Source of the DNA: Phaeotremella fagi
Lineage: Eukaryota > Basidiomycota > Tremellomycetes > Tremellales > Phaeotremellaceae
Reading direction: 5' to 3'
Assembly (NCBI GenBank): GCA_001599715.1
Contig: BCHU01000008.1
Location: 1-64,000 of the forward strand
Length of the DNA stretch: 64,000 nt
The position numbers and the translations under genes were made by a program. Positions 46,433 to 57,994 of this stretch are shown here, one piece after another. The notes beneath the pieces are model-generated. The model made no database searches. It was not told the origin of the DNA and worked only from the letters and a program-made list of their open reading frames with translations. Numbering within the stretch: position 1 is the first letter of the stretch; every line of letters starts with the position of its first letter.

Positions 46433-46716
46433 ACTCTCTTCTTAAGGTCTGAATCGAATGTTTGAAAGTTGGAGTTGAGAATGGGGCTCGTTCATGCCTT
46501 TTATAATAAGAAATCATGATTCATTGCCCCATGATTCCCCGTTTTTTATGTTTTTACGGAAACTGTTCGGCCAATTCCTGCTCGGCAGTGCGGCAGGCTG
46601 AAGACACTCCGCCCGCCCATTCCGCCATTGTCAAAAGGCTGCAAATATAGGTATAAATGTCAACCTCAACTCAGTTTGGTAAAAGAATAAATCGATCAAC
46701 GGATCCACTTTAAATC
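46433..46716. promoter_or_regulatory. Divergent promoter between the DAL5-type permease and the esterase gene
   Basis: 284 bp between two divergent ATGs. A TATA-like box is present for each side: TATAAAAG on the minus strand at about 46497-46505 (65 bp from the permease ATG) and tataaat at about 46652-46658 on the plus strand (about 60 bp from the esterase ATG). CGG/CCG triplets lie between (ctgctcggcagtgcggcagg). Confidence 0.6.
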
Positions 46717-47838
46717 ATGACAGAACCCACGGCCGCGCTAAATATAGATTTGGATTACACTTTACCCCCCGCACCTTCGAACTTTACTGAACACATTTTT
46801 GCAACGCCTTCTAACGTCCCAATCCCTCTGCGAGTCTGGCCAACGGATCAACTACCTGATTCACCTCGTCCATACGTCCTTTGGTTTCATGGCGGCTCTA
46901 CCGTTGCTGGTTCACCTTGGTCGATCCCTCCTTGGGTCATCTCTAGTTTTCATTCTCGTGGATTACACGTTGTCTCTGCCGGATATCGATTATCACCCCA
47001 CGCGAGTTTGAAGGATCAAGTAGACGATGCTCTAGCGGCTCATGCTTGGTGTAACTCAACCCTTCCAGCTGTACTTGGCGAAGACAAGGTGGATGTAAAC
47101 CGGTGTGTTGTGGGTGGTGAATCGGCTGGAGCCAGATTATCGACGCTACTTGGTGTTTATGCTTCTCCATCGCCGTCAGTCGTTATCGATTTATACGGTT
47201 GGACAAGATTCCTCGAAAATCAATTTGAGGATCCGCTACCACAATCTGAGTACGAATGGAAATCTTCGATACCAGTTGAGTCAATGCTCGACGAGCTAAC
47301 ATGTCAAGATAATTCTCGGGCGATCATCCATGCACCATACAGCTTGAGTATCCCTGAAGAAGCTATTCGAAAATCATGGAGTGACCCCACTTTCTCATGG
47401 ACACATCGTGTCAAAATTCAAACCTCGTTCATGACGTTTGCTCGGATCTCCAGATCAAAATATTATTATCTCCTGCGATTGGATCGATTCACGGACATAA
47501 CGAAAAGAAGGGAAAGTTCGAATGCTATGAACCTCCAATATCTGCTTAGCAAGGCGACTGAATATCCTCCCACGATCATCTTCCATGGTCTCGCTGATCG
47601 TGTGATTCCTGTTGAGCAGAGTAAAGAGCTGGAGCAGAGGTTGACAGAGCTAGGAGTTCAAGTTTTGGTCAAATACAAGGACGGTGCTGATCATGGATTT
47701 GACATGGGGTATCTCGTAAGTAAAGTTGGATAAAGGTATTGCTGCGTGTGTTGACGTCGTTAGGATGACTCTGTACCCGATTGGCATACGCATATTGTTC
47801 CGCTGTTGGATTTTGTCGATGAACATGTCCAGGCATAG
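46717..47838 (+). CDS. Alpha/beta hydrolase, hormone-sensitive-lipase-type esterase
   Basis: Cytosolic carboxylesterase of the HSL family. Start MTEPTAALNIDLD. The oxyanion motif HGGSTVAG sits near residue 55-60 and the nucleophile elbow GGESAGARLS carries the serine. The acid residue lies in IIFHGLADRVIP and the catalytic histidine in DGADHGFDM. A single intron (about 47716-47763) near the end joins to the C-terminus LLDFVDEHVQA, with the stop at 47836-47838. About 355 residues. No signal peptide is evident. It is divergent from the anion permease gene, so they may be co-expressed. Confidence 0.87.
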
Positions 47839-48305
47839 GGGGAATTGCCCGAGGACCCGGAGGACCTGGGTCCCCACGACTTCATGGGATGTTTTAAATG
47901 TTGTATTCTATGCATGGCGTAAATTGACCAGCGTTGTTGCCTCGTGTTTAGCGACAGAAAGCTGGTCCAGCGGTTTATAAATAGATAATTCTTTCTGATC
48001 CATTTGAGTATCGTCCGTAAACACCTAAACACCAGTTTCGTGCCTGGGAAGATCCGTAACTCCGCAAACTTTGGTGGATTGTAATGGCCCGTAATCTTCA
48101 CTTGGATTCCATAGAAAATAGAGTGGTGATTCGGTTCTTGACAAGCCACAGAATTCTGACGAAGGGAACAGAGCATGTTCGTTTTCGGACACTAATGACT
48201 GATCGGAACTTACGGACTTGTTTACAGCGTGCCTTCGATGTCTTCATAAAAAGACAACCAAGACACGATGGAAATTTCAGAGCCAAAACTGATCGATACC
48301 AAACC
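47839..48305 (+). promoter_or_regulatory. Upstream region of the citrate carrier, with an in-frame upstream ATG
   Basis: A TATA-like tttataaatag lies at about 47973-47983. An ATG at 48084 is in frame with the carrier and would add 74 basic residues (MARNLHLDSIENRV...). Confidence 0.5.
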
Positions 48306-49513
48306 ATGACTTCGACAAGACAACCAGCCAACCAAATTTACAGTCTTACAGCTGGTATCATTGCTGGAGCTGTGGAAGGTGCTGTCACGTATCCCACTGA
48401 ATACGTTAAAACTCAGGCCCAATTCGGTGGAAAGGTAAGTCTTGGCATTCAGAAAAAGGTTCTCAATCTGATTTGTAGACCTCCGGTGTTGTTGCCATCA
48501 TCAGAGACACCATAAAACAGAGAGGGATTTTAGGATTGTATTCTGGCTCTGGGGCTCTGATCTTCGGTAATGGTCTCAAAGCTGGAGTCAGATTTTTGAC
48601 CTATGACACGATCAAGGAGATATTGAGACCAGACGATGTGAGCTTTGCCACCGTGAAGTGATTTACTCCTGACTTGAATTAGGGCAAAATGACACCTTTA
48701 CGTACAATTATCGCTGGTATGTGTGCTGGAGCTGTGGAAGCAGTTGTAGCAGTAACTCCTTCGGAAACGATAAAGTGAGTTGAAACCTTAGCGAAAGGAC
48801 ATGTAATTGAAATAAAATGCTTAGAACAAAATTGATCCAAGATGCCTCATCTGTCACCCCTCTTTACCATGGTACCATCAATGGTACTCTTACGATCTGT
48901 CGTACTGAAGGGCTTGGTGGGATCTACAGGGGAGTTGGTCCGACAGTGAGTATAGGATCTTGATGTTCGGTCACCAAACACTTCACATCAGATCATGAAA
49001 CAATCTGCAAATTCTGCTGTACGATTTGGGTCTTACACTGCCCTGCAAGATGTTGCTCTGAGATATCTAAAGCCAAATTCAGGTAAATTAGACAGTAAAA
49101 CAACATTTGGAATAGGAGCAATCGCTGGTCTGATAACAGTCTGTGAGTAACGCTGTTGATTCTATTCAAAAGCTCATCTTACTGACTTTTGCCCTTCATC
49201 AGATACGACTATGCCATTGGATAACGTCAAGACCCGCATGCAAGCTGTAGGAGCACAGACGAGATATCGTAACAGTTTACAATGTCTCGTTAGTGTAAGT
49301 GACTAGTATCATGCGAGTCAAATCTGACAAGACCAGATCGCAACACAAGAGGGTGTCACTCGTCTTTGGGGCGGTACAACGCCTCGATTGGCAAGACTGA
49401 TGGTAAGTTTTGTTGCACGATAAGTAGCTCACAAGCAATAGATGAGTGGTGGAATCGTCTTCACTGTATATGAGAAGCTGATGGGCATTTTCAACTCTCA
49501 AACTCTTCTTTAA
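48306..49513 (+). CDS. Mitochondrial tricarboxylate (citrate) carrier, Ctp1-like
   Basis: Six-helix inner-membrane carrier exchanging citrate with other tri- or dicarboxylates. Start MTSTRQPANQIYSLTAG. The three repeats carry signatures PTEYVKTQAQF, PSETIKTKLI and PLDNVKTRMQAVG. Diagnostic stretches are GLYSGSGALIFGNGLKAGVRFLTYDTIKE, IIAGMCAGAVEAVVAVTP, GIYRGVGPT and SANSAVRFGSY. Seven exons, about 295 residues, and the end MGIFNSQTLL at 49513. An in-frame ATG 222 bp upstream (48084) would add 74 residues rich in arginine, which could be a presequence or leader translation. It is a second tricarboxylate-type carrier in this window, apart from the Yhm2-like gene. Confidence 0.92.
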
Positions 49514-49719
49514 CCACCTTTTTTGGGATACCTTGACTTATGCGGTGGAAGTGCGTTGAACATCCTTCATCGTGAATACATAACAATAGATAAACTTGAG
49601 ATTTTTGAAATGAATAACTTCAGAGTCTCGTCTAAACACTCTATGCATCTATATTAATACGAGTCGGGGTATAAAGCAGTCGGCACTTCTATGACTTCTA
49701 TGAGGCAGTCTTTGAACGT

Positions 49720-52700
49720 TTACTTCGTAATTTCCTGAAAACAGACGTCAGATACAGACAAAGTTTTCCACTTGGTCACTTACAATAGCAAAAACACCAA
49801 TCCGTACGAGGATAACACAAACAGGCTATCGTCGAAATCAGCAAAAATCTTCATGTAAAAGTGTCTCAGACTCACAGTGTTAAACAAATATCTCTCCATC
49901 CATCAATGTGTTCGGGGAGGTTGAGGGTTGCTAGATATTGATTTCCTTGAGAGTAGATACAGTATTCACAACCTGACGTCGCGTTCTATGACAATAATTT
50001 AGTTTTTGTTAACGCTTAGAGATTTAAACTATATCAACATACTGGATTGTTGACGTAACCTGGAACTTCTTTTAAGAAGTTAGACAGGTATGCACCACAA
50101 GTTTGACCGCTTGGGGGATCAAACACCCCAAACTCGCTTGAGGCACATTCGACCTGTACGTCCCAAAGTGGAAACACGATCATACCACCGATCAAGCTTG
50201 AATTTGAGGTTAGAAGGAGCTTTTCACTGTGAGTCTGAAATGACGTACTAGTTGAAAGGGTTGAGGTAGTAGACTGAAAACATGTGGTCAGTCCTTGTCA
50301 ATCTAGATAACGATTAGATCGATACTTACGCCAGTAACCTATCAACAAATACGGTAGTCAGTAATTGCCTTAACCTCGAAGCTATCTATCACTTACGCCA
50401 GAAAGCCGTGATTTGTGAATAAGGAACCAACACTCCAGAGAACGTGACCAACACACCTAAACCGGTTTAGCAAACCCCATCTGAGAAAGGAATCAACTCA
50501 CCAATCAAAAGAGGATTGACCAGTGCTGCAAACACATCGTTTGGAGCGTAGGCGGCTACGAATTGACCAATACCAGTGTACAAGAACTCGTAAAGAGTCA
50601 TTTGGAGGTATACCGGTCCTGCAACTGAAGGGGAGAAACTGAAGCCAACGACAGCGTACCAAGGGGCAAAATACAATAGTGCACAGACCAGGAGATATGG
50701 AATCTCTGCAACGATTTCGCCTAAAAACTTGTCAGTGGAAATCAGTGCGACAATACGTACCAAAGACAAACGCTTGCCATGAGTAGAGTTTTGCCTTCTT
50801 TTCACGTGCTGTGGTTTGTTAGTATTTGTATTACGATGCCATTCCACTCACCCTCGAAAATATCTCTGTTCGCTATGAATTTTGGTTGAGTTTGGGCAAT
50901 CACACCGGGAGCGACGAAGATGAACTGGAAAATGGTGAAAAGACGATTTTGGAGATCAGCGTAGGAGTTGCCAATCATCCAGAAACTGTAAATTTGTTAG
51001 ACAAGTCATAGACCCAAAAAAATCACGTACGTGAAACCGTTGAACAATGCAGAGCCGACGTGAAGAGCCACTTTGTTCATTACATATTCAGTATTTCTCC
51101 AAAGCTACCAACGTCAGTCACACGTCCTCAAAGATGAAGTTGACATACCTGAACAGAAGCCCTCTTGGTAACCAGTCTCAACTGCATGCTCGTCGTGGAA
51201 GCATACTCATATTTATCATCTTCACTGTCGTTCTTTTTACCCTTGTTCGCGTTTTTCAATTCCTCCAACTCTTGCATTCTAGCTTTGTTCTCTTCTGATT
51301 CAGACCAAACCTTTGCCCAATCTCGTCCCTTTGATAGTTCTCCTGAGACGACGTCGATCATGAATTCAGCTGGATTAACGTCTTTGGGAATATCGACGTC
51401 TCTGGCAGAGAAGTAGTTTGATAATTCGGATATCGCTCCGAAGTACACGGTCTGAGTGGAAGTTAGTTTGACACGTTGCTATGTCGTCGCAGTAGCACTC
51501 ACTCTACCTCCTCTTTTCAAGAGTAGAAGTTGATCAAATCTGGAGAACAATGAAGCGCTTGGTTGATGGATTGTGCAGAGCACAGATTGCCCGGCAGCAG
51601 CGAGTTTACGAAGGAAGGAGACGATTAAATAAGAGCTTTGACCATCGAGACCCGATGTAGGTTCGTCAAGGAACAGAAGGGATCTGGTCTTTAGTACAGA
51701 GCAGACTCATTACTTACGGCTTGCTAACTAGTTCTACACCGATAGTGAGTCGTTTTCTCTGCTCAACTCCAAGACCTTCCCCTGGAGTTCCGATGAGGGC
51801 ATCTTCAATGTCGTGTAATTCGAGTAGGTCGATAATCGTATCAACGTAAGCTAGTTTTTGCTAACGTTGTCAGTTGTGGTTTCCAATGCCCACCCACCTT
51901 GTCCGAAAGAGATCTAGGTTGTCTAAGTAAAGCAGAGAACTCGAGTGCTTCACGAACGGTTGCCTAAGACGGTATCAAATCAGATGCTCAACACGTCTAC
52001 GTCGTTCACTCACCTGAGGAAGATGGACATCCATTTGCTCACAGTAACCAGTGGTTCTTTGGAAAGATACCGGTAGAGGTTGACCGTTTATCAAGACTTC
52101 ACCATGAATTTCACCCTCTGATTTTCGTTGAGCCAACACATCCATCAAAGTTGTTTTACCAGCACCCTAACGTTCAGTCGTTAGCATGTCTTAACCATAA
52201 ACATCAAGTATACGTACCGAACTCCCCATCAAAGCCGTGAGTGTTCCTGCTTTACAGTAACCGGAGACGTTATCTAACAACTTCTTATTACCTTGAACAG
52301 TGTAAGTCAAATTTTTCCAAGTGAAAACCCTGAAGATTTGTCAACAAGATTCCTCATCAAACTACCAGCACGTACGTGTTTTCCGCATGAACGTCTTGAC
52401 TCGATTCGTCACTTTTCCTTCCAGACTTCTCCACGACTTGAGCTTCACCACTGCCTTCTTCCTCATCTCGAGGTCCGTTACCGTTCTTCTGACTAGCACG
52501 AATGAATTTTCCACCACCACCACGTTTATAGAGTAGAATCGCTTTTCCACTTCCAGCAGCTGGAAGCATTTCAATGGTGACCATACACAGTCCTAGGCAG
52601 AAGACCCAGAACGCTAGGAGGATACCTAGATTTCGCCAAAGATGTGATTGACTGAAATTCAACGCTTCAGTCAACCAAGCGGTTCCAGATAATTGAGTAG

Positions 52701-55190
52701 ATCCTGGAGTAGCACCTGCAATGGCACAGCCTTGTGTTCCGGCTGCTGTGTATCCTTCACCGTAAGGAGCTAGTTGAGGCTGGATACATTGGAGGGTAAG
52801 ACCAGTGAGTTCGTCTGACAGTTAGTGCAATCCTTGCTTTGTACCCACGGGTGATGAGACCCTCAAATGCGTAGTAGATTGGATCGATCCATCTTATCCA
52901 AGAGAACCAAGGATGCATGGAAGGCACATAGATGACATATCCAGCGTACTGCAAAGTCAGCTGAGCACTCATGTATCACCTACCGTAACCAAAGCACTGA
53001 ACATGAAACCAGAAACCTTGGACGCGTTGTTGAAAGTATCAAACGAATAACCGATGAATCTAAAGAAAGCCGTCGTTGTCACAGTCGTAACATAACAGAA
53101 CAACAGGAAGGTAAAGTAATGACCAGCGCTTTGTTGGAGACCAGTCATGAAGTAGATGATGAGTGTGAAGATGACGATTTGAACGAAGAAAATTGGAAGA
53201 TCACCAATGGTTTGAGCAATGACAACAGCCGATGGACGATACATTGAGAAAGCTTTATGTTTAGCCAAAACCGCTCGTCCAGAGAAAGCAGCTGTGGTTT
53301 CGGACAAGGAAATCAGAGAAGGGAAAAGCAGCGTCAAGAAGATTGTACCACCACGCAAGAATAAACCACCAGTTGTGTCGGTGATGTTGTAAAACAATGA
53401 TCCGACAATCAAAGCCTGAATGATGGTTGTCCCCTGTCGAGCCCAAAGTGTCCATTGATCTCCCCATCTTTGTTGATAGTCTCGAATGAGCGCGGATTTG
53501 ACTTGAGTAAAGAAATCAACCTTTTCAGGACGACTTTTGATTGCCAATCTGGATTTCTGTTGTTGAACTGCTTGTTGAGTTATTCTTGTTTCCTCCTCTC
53601 GAGCTGTTGTATCCTCAAGATACGCATCCAATTCGGCTTGCATTTGTTTGGCGATATCAGATTCTTGATATACCTTTGCGAACTCTGCGGGTGAAGTCGG
53701 GACTTGACCTTGATGACCTTCTTTGATCTTCCTCTCGTTTGTTGCAGTAACCGCTGTCAAGTAATCGGCAATGTTGGCTCCTTCCAAACATTCGAAACCG
53801 AGATTTTCGAAATAACCTCTGGCTTCAGATCGAGGACCGTAGTAGATGATTCGACCTCCTGCGATGACGGTGACTTTATCGAAAAGATTATAGATACCGT
53901 TCCCAGCTTGATAGAGACTGACAATGGTGGTGTTTCGCTCGACATCTGTGAGAGTTCTCATCACCTTGGTGTATCCCAGAGCAGTGTTTGCGTCCAAACC
54001 TCTTGTTGCATTGTCCCAACACTGGATTGAAGCTTTCGAAGCCAAAACTTCCGCGATAGACACTCTTTTCTTTTCACCTCCAGAGACACCTCGAACATAT
54101 TGATCACCAACTTTAGTGTCGTGTGTATGTTCCAAACCGAAAATCTTCAAGAGTTCACCCTTGTGTTTTTCAGTGTACTCTTTGTCGCCCATATCACCAC
54201 CATCCTCAGTTGGGAGTCTAGAAGCTGCACTAGGTATGTTGTTTCGTAAAGCGAAATCGAGAGTACGTCCGACTTTAAGATTTGGGTCGTGAATGTCTTC
54301 TTCCGAGTTGAAGATGATTTCAGATCGATATGGTTGAATCTCCTTGGCACCTTCCATGGATCCGTAGAACACTTTACCATCGACTCCAGCGTAACCTTGA
54401 CGTAAACCAGCCAAGGCTTTCAAAAACGTGGTACACCCTGAACCTGGTCTTCCAACCACCAACATCATCTCTCCAGCTTTGACAACACCAGAAAAGTCCT
54501 TGATGAGATATCTTTGACCTTTCTGCAGACCTTCCTTGCTGTTGTTTTGATCTTTCGAGTCATACGCCATACCATCCCCGCGTCCTTCTTGACCTCCTGC
54601 ACCACCTTTTTCTTCGCCTTCAACACGGGCAGCTGCAAGCTTTGCAGCTTTCTTCTGGTATTTCCTGGTTGTCCAGGGGGCTAGAATGCCGCCCATGCTT
54701 GGTCCGTATGTGACTTCATCTGCTCCTCCTTCACCTCGAACAGACAAATGAGAATAAGCAAGCGAAAGGGATTTGATCGGTGGGAGATTTCTCGATTCAA
54801 GTAGTTGTTGATCGCGCTGCTAGTTAGATCCATGCACGACGATTTACTCACTTTCAATTGTACTGCATATGACCATTCATCTTTCCCACCATCAACTCCA
54901 TCCCCAACAGTCTTGTCATCAGACGTGGTCGAGTCCGGTCCTGGCTCCTTTGTATCGATATGAGATTCCTTCTTGGGGTACTGCGTTTTATTTGCAGTGA
55001 TCTCAGAATCAGAAATGACTGTTTCGGAGGAAGGTGCTCGAGTGATGCTGCCTTCACTAGCGTCTGTATAAGGTACCTGTGGAGATGGACCATCGATTTC
55101 CTCATTAGAGTGATTGATATCACGGGCGACAGGTTGAATCTGAGTAGCGGGTTGAAGATGGGAGATATCCAAAGCTGGAGGTAGCGACAT
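49720..55190 (-). CDS. Full-size PDR-type ABC transporter (ABCG), drug/lipid efflux
   Basis: Plasma-membrane efflux pump with the (nucleotide-binding, membrane)x2 order of fungal PDR/Snq2/Cdr proteins. The start at 55188-55190 opens a long serine/acid-rich N-terminus. NBD1 has the typical degenerate Walker A ([10 protein letters not shown]), signature [15 protein letters not shown] and [14 protein letters not shown]. Membrane region 1 spans about 52960-53480. NBD2 has a canonical Walker A ([15 protein letters not shown]), [15 protein letters not shown] and [14 protein letters not shown]. Membrane region 2 and the PDR cysteine loop ([23 protein letters not shown]) follow. The rebuilt C-terminus has [18 protein letters not shown] and a final helix, ending near 49720; the last two exons are the least certain. 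About 1,450 residues and 15 or more introns. Confidence 0.9.
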
Positions 55191-55747
55191 TTTTTGTCGT
55201 TCGTGTTTGGATTAAACGGAGAAAGCGAAACTGAAATCGATCGTGAGAGATTATAAACAGTCTAAACAAAATCTCGGTGCGGACGATAACAATAATCGTC
55301 TCGGTCAAGAGTAGCTTAACAATGTTTCTCACTATCTATCGACAATCGAAACTAAACAGAAATATCGATTCAGACTATATCGATCGTCTCGGTCACATAT
55401 ATGAGGATAACAATAAAGTCTCACGAAATTTATTTCGACAACCGAAGCGATGAAACTAAACAAAATTTACTGATTCAGACTATTTCGATCGCCTCGGTCA
55501 TGAATTGGTGAGATAAACAATTTTTCTCGGTAAATTTTATCGATAACCGAAACGATGATGCTGTATTTCAGGTGCATCGATAATGCATCGCATCTCGATC
55601 CTTCGAACGTGCTGAGATAAGGAAAATCTAACGCCCAATGACGTCGAAATGCCATTTACCCTAAGTTACGGTGCCCGGATGGCCACCGTAACTGATTGTT
55701 TACATCCAATAAACTTAAGCACTTGGCAACGTTGTTTTTTCGAGGAA
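55191..55747. repeat. Degenerate tandem repeat upstream of the PDR transporter
   Basis: Between about 55220 and 55560 the sequence repeats with a period of about 88-105 bp. CGTCTCGGTCA occurs at 55297-55307 and 55385-55395, with CGCCTCGGTCA at 55490-55500. GATTCAGACTAT occurs at 55367-55378 and 55472-55483. Blocks starting CGACAATCGAAACTAAACA (55340), CGACAACCGAAGCGATGA (55436) and CGATAACCGAAACGATG (55541) mark the units. Each has CTCGGT and ACCGA/ATCGA motifs facing one another. The array is 110-370 bp upstream of the transporter ATG, so it is probably a regulatory array. Confidence 0.65.
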
Positions 55748-56540
55748 TCAGATACAGATAACTTTGTAAATATGCAGAAATGCTTGAATACAACGATCAC
55801 GAACCTATGACTTGGACCGATATTTCTCCTGCTTACTAATGTTGGACCAGCGGCACCTATTCCTCGAATTGCCCTAACAATAACATCATCGAAATTGTCG
55901 ATTCCAGGCTCAGTAGTGTCAGCTGGAAGTGTTGACCAGTTCTCACGACAAAATAGTCTAATATCCTTAACCATTTGAATCGTCTTTCGACTTTCATTCC
56001 TCAGGACTTCTTTTTCTTTATCCGATGGAATAGAACTTGGAGGATGAAAAATAAACCCAAACCCCAATTGTAGTGATCTGGCGTAGACGAACAGACTCGC
56101 AATCAAAACCGTGGTGATAGATATTGTACGCATGTTCCCGACAAGGAACTTTAATTGGGCGCTAGTGGAGGAGAAAGTATTTTCCCAAAGTCGTCGCTCT
56201 TCTTCCAACAGACCTTTTGTACGTTCTTCCCAAGACACTTGGTCGGCCTGTGGGACCTTCCATCCCTTTAGAATCTTCGACATCCCTTCTCGAAAATCAG
56301 TCTCGAGACTTTTTTTAGAAAGAAGAATTGATTGTGTGAGTTCGAATTCTTTGAAGACTCTGTCTAGGATATCACTACTGGCGTTCTCAAAACGGGTCCC
56401 TATGAAGAAATCTAAGATGATACAGTTCAGTGAACCATAAAGACATGCCCACTTTGCTTACCTTTGGTTTCCACTCCGTAGGCAGTCGATAGAAGGATTT
56501 TCAACCTCTCAGTTCGCGTGGATTGGTCAGGTCTAGACAT
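55748..56540 (-). CDS. Unrecognised protein, paralogue 1 of a tandem pair
   Basis: Family not recognised. The start at 56538-56540 (MSRPDQSTRTERLKILLSTAYGVETK) is followed by an intron in a glycine codon (about 56402-56463), then a charged helical region (VSWEERTKGLLEEERRLWE). One hydrophobic segment (TISITTVLIASLFVYARSL) and an EKE-rich tail come next. The C-terminus is uncertain: reading through stops at 55666, while a 32-nt intron near 55809-55840 gives an end at 55748 (RDRCIQAFLHIYKVICI), closer to its paralogue. About 225-250 residues. The N-terminus and the order of blocks match the next gene (RLKTLLSSAYGIAEE), so the two are tandem duplicates. Confidence 0.55.
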
Positions 56541-56818
56541 TTATACTGTGTCTGCGATACCGTGATGATTATTTGAGGAAGAGGAAGTTGTATTTTCACG
56601 AAAGTGCTTCAGTTGCAGTATCAACCTGCAATGGGGCCTTCTTTGATTACAATGCTCCGTGAAAAGGAGACTCAAAAGACTCAGAGACTCAGAACCCGTT
56701 GAATTCCTTGAGGATGAGATGTTGGTAGGATACTGATAATACTTGTGATTCAATTCATTCTCTAACTCAATCTGGCGTTCACTCTATAGATGTAAAACAC
56801 TCTATGAAATCAATCCCC

Positions 56819-57493
56819 TTAAATCTCTTTGAGATGATTAAGATAAGAACACATGTTCTCCCCAATTCTCGCAACAGTATCATCCACTTGTACTTTACTC
56901 AAGTTCGAATCTTTCCTTCTTACACAAGTCCGAAACCCCTCAACGTTGGATCTGAGTTTCTCGAATTCCTCTTGCATGACCCCCTTTTCCTTTGATGTAA
57001 CATCGACCGAGAAGAACTTCTGTTCGGGATCGAATGTATCTCGAAGTATACCTTGATACCAGCCCAGACCCACTGTCAAGATCAAAGCTGTGAGATCTGA
57101 ACGACGTCTATCGATTGCTTGTCTGAGAATTTCACTAGGGGTGAGTAAGGTTTCACTCATAAGCTCTCTACTCAGATCGACGATGTTCTCCGTTCTTGCC
57201 AGTAACAAGTCGCGATCCGGAGAGGAAAGCTGAAGAGTGTCGAGTATTTGGTTGACTCCGGAAACTAGATCTGATCGGTAACTTTCTTCAGAGAGTAGGG
57301 TTTCGTAGTTATTGGTAAGAGCTCTGAGATTAGCCTTCGAGATTTCTTCGTCGTCTTCATCAAAGAAGTCTTTAGTGAGGTTAGCTCTGACAGTGGTGAG
57401 TTTTGTACAAGACAACTCACCTTCTTCTGCAATACCATAAGCTGAAGATAAGAGGGTCTTCAATCGATACGTGGTTTCGTTCCCTTGAGACAT
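56819..57493 (-). CDS. Unrecognised protein, paralogue 2 of a tandem pair
   Basis: Frame of 224 residues starting MSQGNETTYRLKTLLSSAYGIAEEG, ending YLNHLKEI at 56819. After the conserved N-terminal block there is an acidic stretch (DFFDEDDEEI), a helical part, a hydrophobic segment (LTALILTVGLGWYQGIL) and a charged tail (KEKGVMQEEFEKLRSNV). At the exact position of the paralogue's intron there is a GT...AG pair (gtgagttgt to tgtcagag, about 57383-57418) that would remove 36 nt in frame, so the gene may be spliced or read through. No catalytic motif is seen. Function unknown. Confidence 0.6.
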   Translation of the reverse strand: MSQGNETTYRLKTLLSSAYGIAEEGELSCTKLTTVRANLTKDFFDEDDEEISKANLRALTNNYETLLSEESYRSDLVSGVNQILDTLQLSSPDRDLLLARTENIVDLSRELMSETLLTPSEILRQAIDRRRSDLTALILTVGLGWYQGILRDTFDPEQKFFSVDVTSKEKGVMQEEFEKLRSNVEGFRTCVRRKDSNLSKVQVDDTVARIGENMCSYLNHLKEI

Positions 57494-57994
57494 TGAAGAT
57501 AGTAGAGATAGAGAAGGAAGGCTGAGGAGAGTGGGCTATCAAGGCGTGTCTTGATTGATAACAAAGATAAAGATTGGCCAAAGACAGGTGGGAAAATCCA
57601 TGCGGGAAGACTCTGACTTCTATGCCATAAACCGGGGAAGGCTATGCTGTGTGTTGCTTACTAAAGATATGGGATAGATAAGTAGAAGTCCACTAGAAGA
57701 CAATGACTTCTACATAACACACCTGGGAAGGCTATGCTGTCTGTTTGTCTTGTTAATCAAATGAAAACACCTGCCCAATATTTCCTTTCCCTTTCATTCT
57801 AGGAGCTCTTGGAGCGATCAGACATGTTTTGCGAAATAGATCCACAAAGGAAGTTTGGACGTCACACATAGGCAAAATAAACAACGATATTCACCATACT
57901 GCATATATTGTACTTTTCGTTACGTCAGTACAGCAATAGCTTCATGCAACCACAATTTCACCACTATAGATCGAGTGGATCACAAAACTGCCCC
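57494..57994. repeat. Two-copy direct repeat in a 500-bp intergenic region
   Basis: Copy 1 (about 57606-57654) and copy 2 (about 57696-57744) both read GAAGA..(a/c)TGACTTCTA then GGGAAGGCTATGCTGT and then TGT, 90 bp apart. The pair lies 110-255 bp upstream of the ATG of the gene at 56819-57493. No gene is seen in the rest of the region. Confidence 0.6.
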
